DNA of 64,000 bases from Glandiceps talaboti (GCF_964340395.1 NC_135558.1:8154001-8218000), one strand, 5' to 3'; positions 50,562 through 63,331 are shown, counted from the stretch's first letter. The notes: a model not told the origin generated them from the letters alone. A program made the numbers and translations.

Positions 50562-53455
50562 GAGTCCCAGGTATTCATTTCCTGTCAGTTGTAAAAGGTG
50601 TTGAAATAGGAACAAATGAAGAACGTGAAATCTTCAAAGGCATCTAGGCATACTGTTACGCACGTTTTTGACGGACGTTTGTTGTTTCGACAGAATTCAC
50701 AACATTTCAGGGTCCGTGTTGCTGTTATTGCGGGAGGGGTTGCTTAGATCAGTAAGCTACCTTTGGTATTTCACGAATCACTGCATATAATAATCAATCG
50801 TCAGTTGCTTGTATTGGTAATAATCTCACCTTACTTTCGAGTAACAGGTATCCATAATTTGATGACGTAATTTTTTTACGTTTAAAAAAATATATCAAAT
50901 ATATCATGTTAATTATAGTACTAAACTCAAAGATCTCTGCTATTTAAGCACAGACGTTAGAGGGAGAATGACTCTCTTTGTCCAAAGATCAAACATCTAT
51001 AATTTAGGTTACCAATCAGGGTTTCAAATATTGTAAAAGGCAACCCACGCAGCCATCATCATATTACAGATTACTTCGAATTCACGATTCTCAGTTCGAT
51101 ACCTGGGCTGGACATTGAAGATGGGCGATTTCGTCGCGAAATTATAATCGGATATATGATACAGATAATCGGATATATTGATATAGAGGAGATATAGTAT
51201 CAAGTAACACTTCAGAATTCATGTACTTTTTATAATACATGTACAAACACATTTCAATGATTTTCAATACGATTTGATTTTCAGGATTGACATTGACATT
51301 TAGAGGCCATTGACATGTACAAACAAATATAATGGATGTATACGTACATGGAACGAACAAAGGAAAACGTGTCAAGAATAAACATAACTTTACGAAATGG
51401 AAACGTTTTCTCTCAATCTAAATAATTATATTTTTGCAAGTTGTCTTTGGTGTTGGGGATTTTTACTTGCCATTAAGTATACATAATTTATCTAGCGACG
51501 GCTGAGTCCAAACATTGCATGGAAGGTATTGTTGTCTTTAATAGAGGAGTATACACATCACAAAACAACAGAAAGTGATACTCGTTTCGAAGCAAAATTT
51601 GCAAAGTCTAATTCCGTCCCTTCTTCCGATCTCGAGTTGCTATACGTATAACAACACATCGTGCGCCCTTCAATAACTGAAGCACTCGCGCGGTACGGGG
51701 TAAAAACGTGACAGTTTGATTATGTGTTACGCTTGGTATGACTGAAAAGGTCGTGATACTGACATAGCGGTAACGTTCATCGACTAGCGAGTGAACAAAT
51801 TTGCTTCATTTGTGACCCAAAATTGCGAAGTTGCTAGTTCAGTTAAAATACAAATGTAAATGCATATAGAATCTATTTATTCGAACTGTCTCACAAGTTC
51901 CTTATGCACCCCCCCCCCCCGTCACAACACCTGTATACAAGAGCTTACTAATGTAATGGCGTATCCCTGTTCTGTGTACTACTTAATGGAGATCGGTTCA
52001 TTAAAATATGACCTTAATTCAACTTTGTAATGGCCAAGAAATCAGACTTGTAGATAAACATCCTTGTCGAGACATATCGCATTATTTATTGTAATGTGTT
52101 CTTTCACGTCATTATTAGCTAAAACGCATGCAGGCAAGCATACATGCACGCAAACAAACACGTGTATTTCTTTAGAGTTTCTCCTTTTGAATTATCCACA
52201 TGACTATAAAATGAATAAGTTTATAGTGATAATTGTCTATAATTGTATTTGAATTCGACGTAAGAAAAAGTGCGTATATATCGGTACATATATATTCCTT
52301 TCATTACCGCTAACAGACGCCGACTAAGTTCATAAAAGCAAGACACGTTTGAATACCTTATCCGCTTGTTTTGAATCTGAAGATCTCGTCACGTGTGTGA
52401 GGAAGTGTTCCACTTGCGAATAAGGTTTACTGATTTACATTTTCCACCAAGAACGAGAATTCACTTTCTCTTTATACACAATTTTCCATTCACCCACTAT
52501 ATCTCCTTATACTTCGATTTAGTTATCGATGCCAATTTGATGTGACCCTTCTTTGGCGGCGACTTCCCCTCCCCTTACCCCCACCCCCACCCCGACAAGG
52601 ATCAAATCCACTTTACTTCTGTATCACAAACCCCATGTTGTTGTTTTTACACAGTGTTGATTGACACCTGCATATCTTTATCAAGTTTCAAATGATCATT
52701 TTCATATACTAATCCTATCAACTTGAACATATCACATATGATCACTAATATCACTTTCACGGTTGGAAAAAATCCAAAATATCTGTATTAAAGCGTAATG
52801 CGCATGTCTGAAATGTGTACGTAGATTGCGAGGGTAACGCGGTACCACGGGGATACGTGTTATTGTTTAGATTCGTCTTCCTAAGGAAAATATCACACGA
52901 ATCCTGCTACTACAAATGTATGAATACATCTACTATATGAGTCAGTTCTTTCAGATAAAGTTAGGAGAAATATATTTGTCACAGGGTGATAATATTTAGC
53001 CTGTAGGCAAGAAAAAGAACAATCTAAGAAATACTACGTATCCCTGTGCAAGATTCTACACATGAACGCTGTTTGGTTTTAATCTGATCGATAGCATGTT
53101 TTCTAAATAATGAAGTGGTCACTCCTACAAATGGGTACTGCAGAAGTTCCAAATCACACATTAAATCGTGAATAGATTCGGAAAATATCCTATATTGTGA
53201 AGGAGTAGTAGATACACTATTACAGATATTCAAAAAGTTATAAATGTCAACATTATTCCAAGTTTGGATTACGTCTGGTCTGAAGCTAACTGAACTATCC
53301 AGTAAAAAGAAAGCTAATAATAATTATCATAATAGATTAGTTTAAAGCAATGACGATTGTAGATTTGTTTGGTTGGAATTCATAATATTAATTTGGAACG
53401 AATTCGTTTGATCTTCTATAAAGACACTCTCGATGAAGTTCCAATGCAGCACAAG
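50562..53455. other. Intron 1 unique DNA
   Basis: Somewhat richer in CpG than the low-coordinate half of the window. A C run lies at 51908-51920 and a CCCCCA tract at 52577-52593. No in-frame RXR exon seen. Confidence 0.4.
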
Positions 53456-53474
53456 CAGTAACAAATGAAACAAC

Positions 53475-53590
53475 ACCACATATGCAAATGAAGCACCAAA
53501 CGACACCAGCTATGCAAATGAAGCACCAAATGACACCAGTTATGCAAATAAAGTACCAAATAACACCAGATACGTAAATGAAGCCCCAAC
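53475..53590 (+). repeat. 30-bp tandem repeat, 4 copies, with POU octamers
   Basis: The exact 30-bp unit contains TATGCAAATGAAGCACCAAA and GACACCAG. ATGCAAAT occurs at 53482, 53512 and 53542; the fourth unit has ACGTAAAT at 53572. The minus strand gives a hydrophobic 10-residue-repeat frame, judged a by-product. Confidence 0.9.
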
Positions 53591-54089
53591 TAACAGGCCT
53601 TATACAGAATGAAGGCAGCGAAAAAAGCAAAATCCACTTCGCAATTTTTTTTCATAACTGTGTTATTGATTTCGATTTTCTTGTGTAAATACCGCTACAT
53701 AATATATTTCATGGGTTTTAGGACAATATATTTTAATGGCAGTTCAAACTGCCTGTAAAGATTGCGTATGGTTAACCATATGCACACACAGAAGATATTG
53801 ATGTAAAGTGTACCGCTACAAAAAAGCTATGCACAGTCACTCCTTATGATGTTATGTATGTTTATCATTGCACTACATACAAAATACTGTGCTATTCACC
53901 ACATTTCATTTTACTGTGAACTATACACTTTTTGTTAAAAAAGACCACGCTCGCACTGAATGCTGCAAAAGAACAGAGTGGTGGAGTTTTATTCATCAAA
54001 TTCAGATCACTAAAGACAACTCCGGCCCTCAAAACAAAGAATAAAACAAAAACAAAATAAACAAACAAACAAACAAACAACCAGAGCAC

Positions 54090-55480
54090 GAACAATTATC
54101 TGGTTCACGGGACTGCCGGAATGGAATTTGTTTGTAACATAATAAAACTCGTGTTAAAAGGGTATAACAAAGGCAAATTTAATGTAATATTCCATACCAG
54201 ATTCAGACTCATCGAACTGGCACTCATTTGTCGAAGTCCCGCAACACCCACGCAAAGATCTCACTCTTCAAATTCCGTCCTTCTCCACTTCCCGATACAT
54301 ATACAGAATCATAATATAGATAACCCCACAGCTTAACATCAGATCTCGGATTACACTGACTCTAGGGATTAGCCATGATAAGGTGTGTTGTACGGGTTAC
54401 CTAAGCCTTCAAGGAATCGTCTTAGGGGAAAACGAGGACAACTTACAAAGAGTGTGTTTCAACTTTGCATGTAGCAAGATTACTGACTCATATTGGCCTC
54501 GTGTTTATATATAGCGATTACCATGGTAACGATGTACTACTGACGCGTTACGTAAACCACAAGGAATCCACAGTGATTCAAGATTGTCCTACTAGCTGGC
54601 ATCTTTTTAAAGATTGAAGACAAAGGAACAATCAATTTTCTTTCGTGTTACCATGTTGTGAAAAATCCTCACCCACTCCTGCGTCTAGAGCTTTGCTAGC
54701 AAATATTTCATAAATGTTAAATTTTACAGGATTATAAAAAATCCATTTTCTTCATCATTATCATTATAAACCAAAGTATGTATGCGCTTTAACTTGTAAT
54801 GTGCATTTTGATAACTTTATTTATACTTCAAAATATGTTGCTATTTCGCCAAATCCGTCACAAAAATATCGGTATATGCAATTCATAACGAGAAAAGAGA
54901 ATGAAAGAAAGAATGAATAAAAATTAATACATGGGGATGGATAAAGATGTCGGCACAACGACAGCAATATTATTAATAACTACAGTTTTATTCATAAGAA
55001 CCTAATAATTTACTTCGTTGGTGATTTTTTTTATAATTTTCTTCCGAAAATGAAATGAGTTGTATATACTAATAATCATCACCGAAAAGGGAAATAAATG
55101 ACAGATTTTTAATAATTATGGAGTATTTATCGTGAGATACGGATAACAATTATTATGATGATTGATGCATAGATATATACGTCATTTGTAACACGATAAT
55201 ATAACAATTGACGTATTTTCAATTTCATCAAAATGTGTTAGTTTGTTCTGTCATATTACATAAAGTATTCATTTTAAATATAGTCTGTCAAAATTATGGT
55301 CTCTCGTGGTCAATGTTGTTTCACAAATGAAATACACTTCTCCTGATATTATCCCAACTACAAAAATTGACTCATTACTATGCATATGTTTCGTACCAAA
55401 ATCTAACCAGTTCTTGCAATTACCATGAGGAACACCTGTGGCAATTTTTATCAGAATTGGGGAAGCAATTTTCGAGACAG
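54090..55480. other. Intron 1 unique DNA
   Basis: A perfect X-box-like palindrome ATTACCATGGTAAC lies at 54517-54530. Nothing else recognised. Confidence 0.4.
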
Positions 55481-55483
55481 ACG

Positions 55484-55505
55484 GGCAGGCAGGCAGGCAG
55501 GCAGG

Positions 55506-55590
<85 letters not shown>
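55484..55590 (+). repeat. (GCAG)n(GACA)n microsatellite
   Basis: Five GGCA units followed by about 22 CAGA units. The sequence just upstream (GGCAATTTTTATCAGAATTG) resembles the flank of other microsatellite-bearing elements. Confidence 0.96.
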
Positions 55591-55599
55591 TGAAAATCG

Positions 55600-56970
55600 G
55601 GTCTCATTTACAGGCTACCACGTCATATTGGAAACCCCATACAAAAGTAATATCTTTCCTTTTTGCGTACAAATATTGAAATTTAGTGGCATATCATATC
55701 ATAGACTCAGCGTTTTAAGTATTGTGAAGTAGAGCGAACAAAGCATGATCGACTAAAAATGGCATCCTGCTAAGTGAGCAGTAGGAGGTGGAATATTTAA
55801 CGTTGGTTGTATTGAAGTGGTATTCGTTGTGAAATATTGTTACCTCGCTACAGTAAAACTTACAAATAAAAGAAGTTATATGCGTCGGATGAGCGCATTT
55901 CATTACCTGACAATAAAAAAAAAAGAGATTGCATGCATCATTTTGAATACGACAGCTTTTTACAGCTCTTCACAGACATTCGATCATGGCAGTTTTCATA
56001 CGTGTACGTATAAGGTTAGAATTGATGATCTAATTGAAACATACGGTACATTTTTTTATTACATGTAGTTTCTATTTTAGTCTTGCTTTTTCCCCAACAT
56101 CGATCATTAATTACAGGGCAACACAATAATAGTGCATGGCATTAGAGAGTACACGTAACCCGCCCAATGGGTTATAGACTATTACTGACGCGTCAGTCAT
56201 GATGTTAAATTAATTAGTACAAATCAATTAATTACTAGGTAAATTAAATAAATGAATAAATTAATTACCTGATTACGCAAAACGGTTACATGATCATTAA
56301 TAATTAATCTATTAATACGTATTTACTATGCTTCCTCGTTTGGACGCTAACACCCAATCCTTTGTAAAGATGTAAATAGCTACGACCGCTTTATCAGAAA
56401 TAAACAGTATTAATCTGTAAGGGTCTGTCTTTAACCGCGCACTGAACCTTAAATGTGCTTCTTTGTTTTTAGTGCCGTGCAGAAGTTTAAAGTTGTTATT
56501 TTTTCTTTTATTTTTTCATTGCCGATGTGTTTACTTAACTTATTCCTTTTCCTCACTTGATATGTAAATGTTGTTTTCTTTTCGACCTCTGGCAAATAAA
56601 ATATCAAATATATGCATTAGCCATGGAAACGACTTTGGTGTGACAGCTGACGTTTGTCATGTCGATAAGTAAGTGCTACTGTGTATAGCGTGCACTCTGT
56701 CTCTGAAAGAAGGTCGGGTTCGAGGAGAGGACACAACCGTGACACACTAATCGGATATCTCATAAATCTAGTGATGATGTTTGTAAACACACTATGCGTA
56801 TTAGAGCGCCCTCATTGTTCATAGAGCATACAGTCACATTGAAATATGACCTACGACAAAGTGACATACATGTACAGTACGGAAAATTGAGTTGAAAAGT
56901 ACAAGGTTAAGTTCACCTACGTGACAAAGTACAACGTGTTGTTGCCCACTCTTAAATACAGTAATCAAGT
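55600..56970. other. Intron 1 unique DNA, AT-rich
   Basis: An AT-rich block with many TTAATTA motifs lies at 56200-56330. No exon recognised. Confidence 0.4.
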
Positions 56971-56978
56971 GAACCTAA

Positions 56979-57087
56979 TGATCATCATCATCACCAGCAT
57001 CATCACATCATCACATCATCACACCATACCACCCCCACCACCACCACCACCATCACCACCACCACCACCACCACCACCACCACCACC

Positions 57088-57137
<50 letters not shown>

Positions 57138-57210
57138 CATCATCATCATCATCACCAGCATCATCACATCATCACATCATACCACCACCACCACCACAAC
57201 AACCATCAAT

Positions 57211-57268
<58 letters not shown>

Positions 57269-57366
57269 CCAGCATCATAACATCATATCATCACCACCAC
57301 CACCACCACCACCACCACCACCACCACCACCACCACCACCACCACCACCACCATCATCATCATCAT
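56979..57366 (+). repeat. (CAT)n and (CAC)n trinucleotide tracts, duplicated block
   Basis: Alternating CAT and CAC runs, with CACCAGCATCATCACATCAT recurring at about 56990, 57153 and 57267. This shows block duplication. Frames of polyPro and polySer are artefacts. Confidence 0.95.
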
Positions 57367-57638
57367 TCTTGTCCTTATCAATACCAACACCACCACAATT
57401 ATAACAATCCTATGACTAGGTATATCAACATGCTGAATAAAATCACTGTACAATTACACTGACTATAGATTATTTATACAGTGTCCATGACTACGTATAT
57501 GTCAAACGTTAACTAAGATAGATGGCCATAATCACACAACTATTATAATAACTTAAACACTCCATCCATAGAAATATGTGACATGTTATAACAACAGTGT
57601 AAAACACAATTAGTATGAGTTACAAGTTGTTTATTATC

Positions 57639-57990
<352 letters not shown>

Positions 57991-58542
57991 CAGGTAATAC
58001 TATAGGTAGATATGTATGCAGGCGTGTATGTATGTATCGGAATACTTACAGTGAACAATACAATCAATACAATCCTCCACAACGTCTCACATCCATTTGT
58101 ATCTATACACATGATCTGTTTGAATCTCTATTGTATGAACGTACGTTTCAGAGTGCTAAAGGCCAAGAAGAAATAAAGTGCTCACAAACGTTTTAATCCA
58201 TTAATAAATACGTCAAATTTTAACGGGAAATTGTTCAATCAACGATGCGCTGCACATGGGCTTTATGTCGGCACGGACCATTTCATCGTTTGTCAATTAA
58301 CTACAAGTCGGAAATTTCCAGGGTAATGATAAAGATAGATCACTTGGCGACATCGTCGTAACGTAAAACCGCTAGCATCTTTACGGTGGCGCTTGGCAGA
58401 CGTCCCCACGCAGAAAAAATTACACTGTGGTGTGCAAGAATGATTGACGATCATTCATGCAGCAACGAATGTGTTTACGTGGAGCAGATCGACACTACAT
58501 ACGTGTAGTAATGACTCTATAATATTACTCTGTAAAATGAGC

Positions 58543-58575
58543 TGTCGGCAAACTAAGATGGACACAAGCTAAAAC
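58543..58575 (+). repeat. Remote copy of the 47-bp minisatellite core
   Basis: GTCGGCAAACTAAGATGGAC followed by ACAAGCTAAAAC matches the unit of the 3.9-4.9 kb array, over 53 kb away. Confidence 0.6.
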
Positions 58576-59185
58576 GTTTGTTGTTACATGTTGTGGATTA
58601 CACAAATATGGTTAGTGGCAATAGTGGGGGTGTCTTGGTTATTGAGATATAATCATAGGCTTTGGAGATGTCCATGATATCTCAGACATGACGATAAACA
58701 CATATAATATACATCATTACATGTAGAAAGTCTTCATTCTACAAATACCGCCCATTTCATAGTGTTCACAAGTGCTGTTTGATACAACCACCAGAAACTG
58801 CAAATGCTTCAAGATAGCAAGACATTTCTTGCGACATTTTGTCGTAAACTACAGTCTCTTTTACGGCACCGTCCAAGACTTTCTTGCGAGAGAATGCTAT
58901 GTGTCTGTGGTCTAGTTGCAGTTTATTTCATTTTAACAAAATGTAGCAAGAAATTGCAATCTTGTAGAATGTGCAGTTTCTTATTGATTTCTGCATGGTT
59001 GTACCAAACAGAGCCAGTGAACACTAACCCGAAAAAGACAGTAAATCGGGAAGAACAAAATTTCAGTCTCAATTAAAGTTACTTTGGTTTCCATTTCCTC
59101 CAATACTAATCAACGCTGTAATCTTCACTCAGCACTTCTCTGACACAAGGACTTTGTATTTGCAGTATCGCGTTTACTGTCGCCT

Positions 59186-59734
59186 TCACAACTGTTGAAA
59201 AGATGGATGAATCGGGGGTGTAAAGGCCATGTCTGCTAGATACATTTCAACTTCAGCCAGAGTTTCAGTATATGTTGGTGAAGATAAAATAACTACAAAA
59301 GTTGAAAGGTGACGGTGTATAGGAAACCGGGACCCACATACTTCTGAATATGAGTAATGGATATTCAGATTAAATGTTGGTCGTGTTACTAAGTTCAATT
59401 TAGACATTTTTCGTAACCACAGGTGGGAATTTTCATTTATCATGTCGAGGAACATACGTATGCATCCTGAAGGCCAGATTGATTTTTTTTGCTCTCTTGG
59501 GGAGCTCGTTCTATCGTTTTGCCGCAAAATATGTTTGGTGCTAACGACATTAGAGTGGACGAAATTACGTATGACCGTCATCTTTCGCACCTTCCTTGTA
59601 TTCTGACACACCCCTTTACAATGTGTTGATATTTGTAAATGGTGCGGACTATTTGCTCTCACAGAAAGACTCCGTTCTCTTTGGGGCGTTCTACTTTGGC
59701 CTGGCTCAGTGACGGTTTTACGGCCGCGACGCAC
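59186..59734 (-). CDS. Unrecognised 182-codon open frame in intron 1 (doubtful)
   Basis: This is the longest non-repetitive open frame here outside RXR exon 2, on the same strand as RXR and in more CpG-rich DNA. It starts MRRGRKTVTEP, is basic in its first half (many Arg and Lys) and ends HPSFQQL. I recognise no domain, signal peptide or membrane segment. It has no visible intron partners and no codon-bias evidence that I can assess by eye. It could be an intronless gene, an old retrocopy or chance. Confidence 0.15.
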   Translation of the reverse strand: MRRGRKTVTEPGQSRTPQRERSLSVRANSPHHLQISTHCKGVCQNTRKVRKMTVIRNFVHSNVVSTKHILRQNDRTSSPREQKKSIWPSGCIRMFLDMINENSHLWLRKMSKLNLVTRPTFNLNIHYSYSEVCGSRFPIHRHLSTFVVILSSPTYTETLAEVEMYLADMAFTPPIHPSFQQL

Positions 59735-59789
59735 GAATGGTGGAAGAAATTGCCCAATGGTCGCCCTTACTTTTTACAGTTAGACCGTT

Positions 59790-59806
59790 GGGGGGGGGGG
59801 GGGGGC
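59790..59806 (+). repeat. G-run
   Basis: An unbroken run of about 17 G. Confidence 0.9.
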
Positions 59807-59809
59807 GAC

Positions 59810-61510
59810 TTGGGACTTGGCTGTGTGTAATGCGTACAGGTGTACAATGGTGGATTCTAATTTAAGCACAAACGCTAAAAAGATTAAAATTTTAGATTCA
59901 GTCAGACAATAGGCGTCAAAAGTCTGAGAAAAAAGGCAATTTTGAGACTATGTTGTCGAAACAAAAAAAAAGAAATTGCGTTGAAACTACGTTGTCAAAG
60001 ATATTAGGTCAAAAGTCGTATTCGCATTCAAAGAGGGCACGGGGGGAGGGGGGCTCAAAACCGTGGTGCATATGTATACATCCTTACTATGTGAGTAACT
60101 CCCTTTCCGGAGGGGGGGGGTAGGACTAATAATTAAAAGCAAATAAGAAAGATTTCCTCAATACCATTAAGGTTTGATTTGTCAACGGACAGCTTTTTAC
60201 GACAAACAAGGAAATCGATCAGCTATTGGGGCTTTAGTTAATTTTAGATTGTTATATTGTCAGTTTTTCGTTGTTTTTCATTTTTTTATCACTTGGGTGG
60301 TCTGAGCAATACCTGAAATATGATCAACGAATGCAGTTTTAGCTCATTTAGCCATGCTAAGTGACGTATTGCGCAGAAAGATTCCCTGCTACCCATGCAA
60401 ATTCATTTACAACCATTGCAATGTTCACACTTCCCTATCTGGACAGCGGTTTACCAGTGTTGGAAGTGGCAAGTGTTTGAATTATGCGTTGATGGTGCAA
60501 TAACTCTATGAAAACAGAATCAGTGCTGATGATAAATACTGTAAAATTGTGTCAAACTTGGCGCCACTGATTTCGCTTGGCTCTGTCAAAGACGGAGTCG
60601 CGGTAATGGTTGTTGAGGGACAGATACTGAGAAGCAAAAAGCCCGAGGAATTTATAATAAGAATTGCAACGTTTGTATTAGTTACCTTTATCACTTGTTT
60701 GTAAAATATGTTTCCATCCAGGGATTTCATTGTTTGTTCTTTGAACATTAAATCTGTTCATGAATATCCAATACAAACAAAGAATATAGGTGAATTTTCA
60801 CATGTTAAATAAACAAGTTTGCTACGTATTTTACTCACACAGTGACGCAGTTTATGACGAACCCAACCAAGGTCAGATTCACAGACAACTTTGTGTCTTG
60901 AGAACTCGTGAAATAATGAAAGTCTTGTTATGTTTTGGCGCGAAAAAAAGGGATGAGGGATCATTTGAGAGGTGAAATAATTGTTTGATACGTGACCTCG
61001 TGTGACCCCAAAACACGGGACTATGAGAATGGCGCCACACCAAGGCCAAAAGGTCCCACTTATCATTTGTGATTTTGACGTGGCGTGAACGTTCTACAAA
61101 CATATACCACAGATCTGTGTAAGAAAGTAATCATGTTCACAATGAAAAGTCACGAGAAAGCAAAATATGGGCCCTGGGCATTGGAAAGAAATTGATTCGG
61201 TGCAAGGGTGTGATTAGAACATAATTGTCTAGGCCTATCTTGGGTTAAAAAAGCAAAATGGACACTGTCAACGATAACCTACTCAGAATACAATTTTTGA
61301 GATAGAAATCTCCAAGGAGCGACAGTTCTCGATTTTCAAAATCACAAACCTATCTTTCTACTACGGAAGTAAATAACACATATCTTTTTCAACATTGTGG
61401 TCAAATAGTCAATTTGGTGCGTGGATCACTTAAAATGAAGCATTTTCTATTACTGCATACAATGTGAAAACATTACAGCATTGAGTGCTATCCGGGAGCG
61501 CTACATACCA
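59810..61510. other. Intron 1 DNA just inside exon 1a
   Basis: G-rich runs at 60040-60050 and 60110-60120. A short minus-strand frame at 60685-60748 ends at a donor-like AAG|GTAACT but is out of phase with exon 2. Nothing firm. Confidence 0.4.
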
Positions 61511-61516
61511 ACCTAC

Positions 61517-61595
61517 CGTGTTTATAGCTCTGCCTGTTGCTGGACGACGAAAGATCGAATGGAAAACGACTCCCGTCTGTGTAATACATGTCCAT
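61517..61595 (-). CDS. RXR: RXR exon 1a: first coding exon, N-terminus of isoform a
   Basis: Read on the minus strand from an ATG at 61595 this gives 26 codons beginning MDMYYTDGSR and ending QSYKH, plus one base of the next codon, then a GT donor at 61516-61515 (CACG|GTAGGT). The intron is phase 1, exactly what exon 2 needs: the leftover G plus AT from exon 2 makes Asp. An in-frame TAA at 61614-61616, 18 bases upstream, makes this ATG the first possible start in its frame. The exon lies in a CpG-rich patch of otherwise AT-rich DNA. Nuclear receptor A/B domains are poorly conserved, so similarity cannot confirm this exon. The call rests on position, phase, donor and upstream stop. With exon 2 it places the first zinc-binding Cys near residue 156. 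Confidence 0.72.
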
Positions 61596-61900
61596 TACGG
61601 TGCTAGTAAATACTTATCGGTCTACTAATAGTCCATACGGTGAGTGAGTGAAACTACACGACTAGCAGCTCCCGTTAGCAGCTCTACACAGCAGAGCACG
61701 ATGATGGTAGACAATCACGTCACTGGCGGATATCGAACATAATGCACGGATGTAGCAGCAGAGGATGATCAGCGTGATGACACTCTCCGCGTCACTCCCC
61801 CAACTACTGCGTTGTGTCAATTGACGTGGTGACACGTCTTATGACCACGTTATTACCATAATCTTGTAAATATATTCTCAAATGTCAGTGTAAGTTGGCA
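61596..61900 (-). promoter_or_regulatory. Presumed 5' UTR and promoter region of RXR exon 1a
   Basis: This stretch directly upstream of the exon 1a ATG is clearly richer in CpG than the surrounding intronic DNA: about two dozen CpG between 61490 and 61860 by eye. I see no good TATA box at an obvious position on the minus strand. A perfect 10-bp palindrome, GTCAATTGAC, lies at 61816-61825, next to GACGTGG and GACACGT motifs. The transcription start cannot be placed from sequence. Confidence 0.45.
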
Positions 61901-61986
61901 GTGGTACATGGTTTGTGTTACATCTCTGACGTACACATCAAATCGACATATCACCAATTCAAGTGAAAGACGGGATTCAATAGATT

Positions 61987-62336
61987 AGGCCTAACAAATT
62001 TGTTTGGTTCCGGTTACCCGACCCACTTAGTTTTTCACGCCAACCCTAAACTTTTTTTTACGTATTTGAGGAAAGAATTATAAAATTGTGAAGCCTCGCA
62101 AGAAATATTAATTGGATGTGGAAACTGACATCATTTCCAATCTGTAATGGCTGTACATCTGATGGGAAGAAACCAATAACACAGAGACTATATGGAAAAC
62201 AACAGAAAACGTAACAACCTGGAGTAGACATTTAAAATATTTAAAAGATAAAATAAAAATCTCCCTACTCCACCTACTCTAAAATTGAGCGTAATCGGAA
62301 ACACATATTTTTTTATTTAATAAAAATAATAGGCCT
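61987..62336 (-). mobile_element. MITE family E, copy 2, upstream of RXR exon 1a
   Basis: A 350-bp element beginning AGGCCTAACAAATTTG and ending TAATAGGCCT, inverted relative to 25151-25540. The shared interior includes CATATGGTCTCTG reversed and CATCTGATGGGAAGAAACC. Its near end is 392 bases upstream of the exon 1a ATG. Confidence 0.8.
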
Positions 62337-62339
62337 CAT

Positions 62340-63250
62340 ATTTTGTACTGCAATGTTTGTCTGACATCACGGTTTGTACCCATCGCTATTCGATCACAGA
62401 CACATGTAACCATGGAGACAAGGTTTCGGCCAACAGACCCTATTCAAGCACTATAAATTAGTTTTGGGCGAAATGTTTCCTCTCAAAAATATACATTTTA
62501 CAAATAACCATACAGATAATGCATATATATCTTTATATGTTGTCAAAGACGCACATGGTGGTTCTTTAAAAAAAAATTGGTTTTACAGAACATGAGAAAG
62601 GCATGCATATAGTGACATTTCACATGTAATTTACACAAGTTGCAATTGACCACGTAATAAATTATATAATAATTGACATAACTAAGACTTCAATTTTCCT
62701 CATATATGCAAAATGTTACTAAATGAGATTAAAATTACCATGATCATTTTTGTATGGCATATATCATAGCTGTTGGAGGGCTCCCAACGGCTATGATAAT
62801 AGCGACATTAGATGACGAAATACTATGAGTTGCATAATTCTCCGCTGCATACTAGGTTTCAAGTTTGATTCTAACACTGAGAGCATTTGGTAATAAAAAA
62901 TGAAAAACGTACGATATGTACCACGCATAAAAAAAAGAGATGCTTTTTCTTATAAATTGTATGTACATGTGTAGCAAATCTTGTCTGCGGCCTCGTCTAC
63001 AGACTTTGTTGAAACCTACAATTCACTGTCTATATTTAATCGAAAAGAACGTAAAAGTTCATATTATTTTGGTGTATTCCCGTTCTGTAGGGCTCTAACG
63101 TTGCCATGGTTACCTAAGAGATAAATAACATTTGTTTGGTGACATTTAGGACAAATTTTCCTATCGATCCACTGACACATAATTTGCTATCGTTTATCCT
63201 GTCGCCAAATAAGGCTAAATCGTGCGAGGATTTTGCTTTCGCTTTCCCCA
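62340..63250. other. Upstream non-coding DNA
   Basis: AT-rich, with no exon recognised. GTTGCCATGGTTAC at 63101-63114 is an imperfect X-box. Confidence 0.4.
62762..62798. repeat. Short hairpin, 15-bp stem and 7-base loop
   Basis: TATCATAGCTGTTGG and CCAACGGCTATGATA pair perfectly if one G-T pair is allowed, around the loop AGGGCTC. Confidence 0.85.
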
Positions 63251-63256
63251 CCACGA

Positions 63257-63331
63257 TAGCCTGTTTACGGCGCCAGCGTTCGGTTGAATTTCTCATACCA
63301 CAGGGATACCGCTAGCGGCGAAAACAGGCTA
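63257..63331. mobile_element. Small fold-back element (75 bp)
   Basis: TAGCCTGTTTACGGCG at the left pairs with CGGCGAAAACAGGCTA at the right, with one or two mismatches, around a 40-base CpG-rich centre that includes the palindrome CCGCTAGCGG. Confidence 0.55.

Noticed and set aside
50825-50855. Possible third RXR first exon (minus strand ATGGATACCTGTTAC...)
   Set aside because: Its donors give phase 2 or 0, so it cannot join exon 2 (phase 1) in frame.
53388-53630. 80-codon minus-strand frame with repeated hydrophobic GVIWCFICI units
   Set aside because: The 10-residue periodicity simply reflects the 30-bp minisatellite, and there is no gene context.
60685-60748. Minus-strand 21-codon segment MFKEQTMKSLDG... 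ending at AAG|GTAACT
   Set aside because: Phase 0, out of frame with exon 2, a weak donor and no promoter-like context.
63101-63114. GTTGCCATGGTTAC as an X-box upstream of RXR
   Set aside because: One key position of the second half-site is wrong, unlike the perfect site at 54517.
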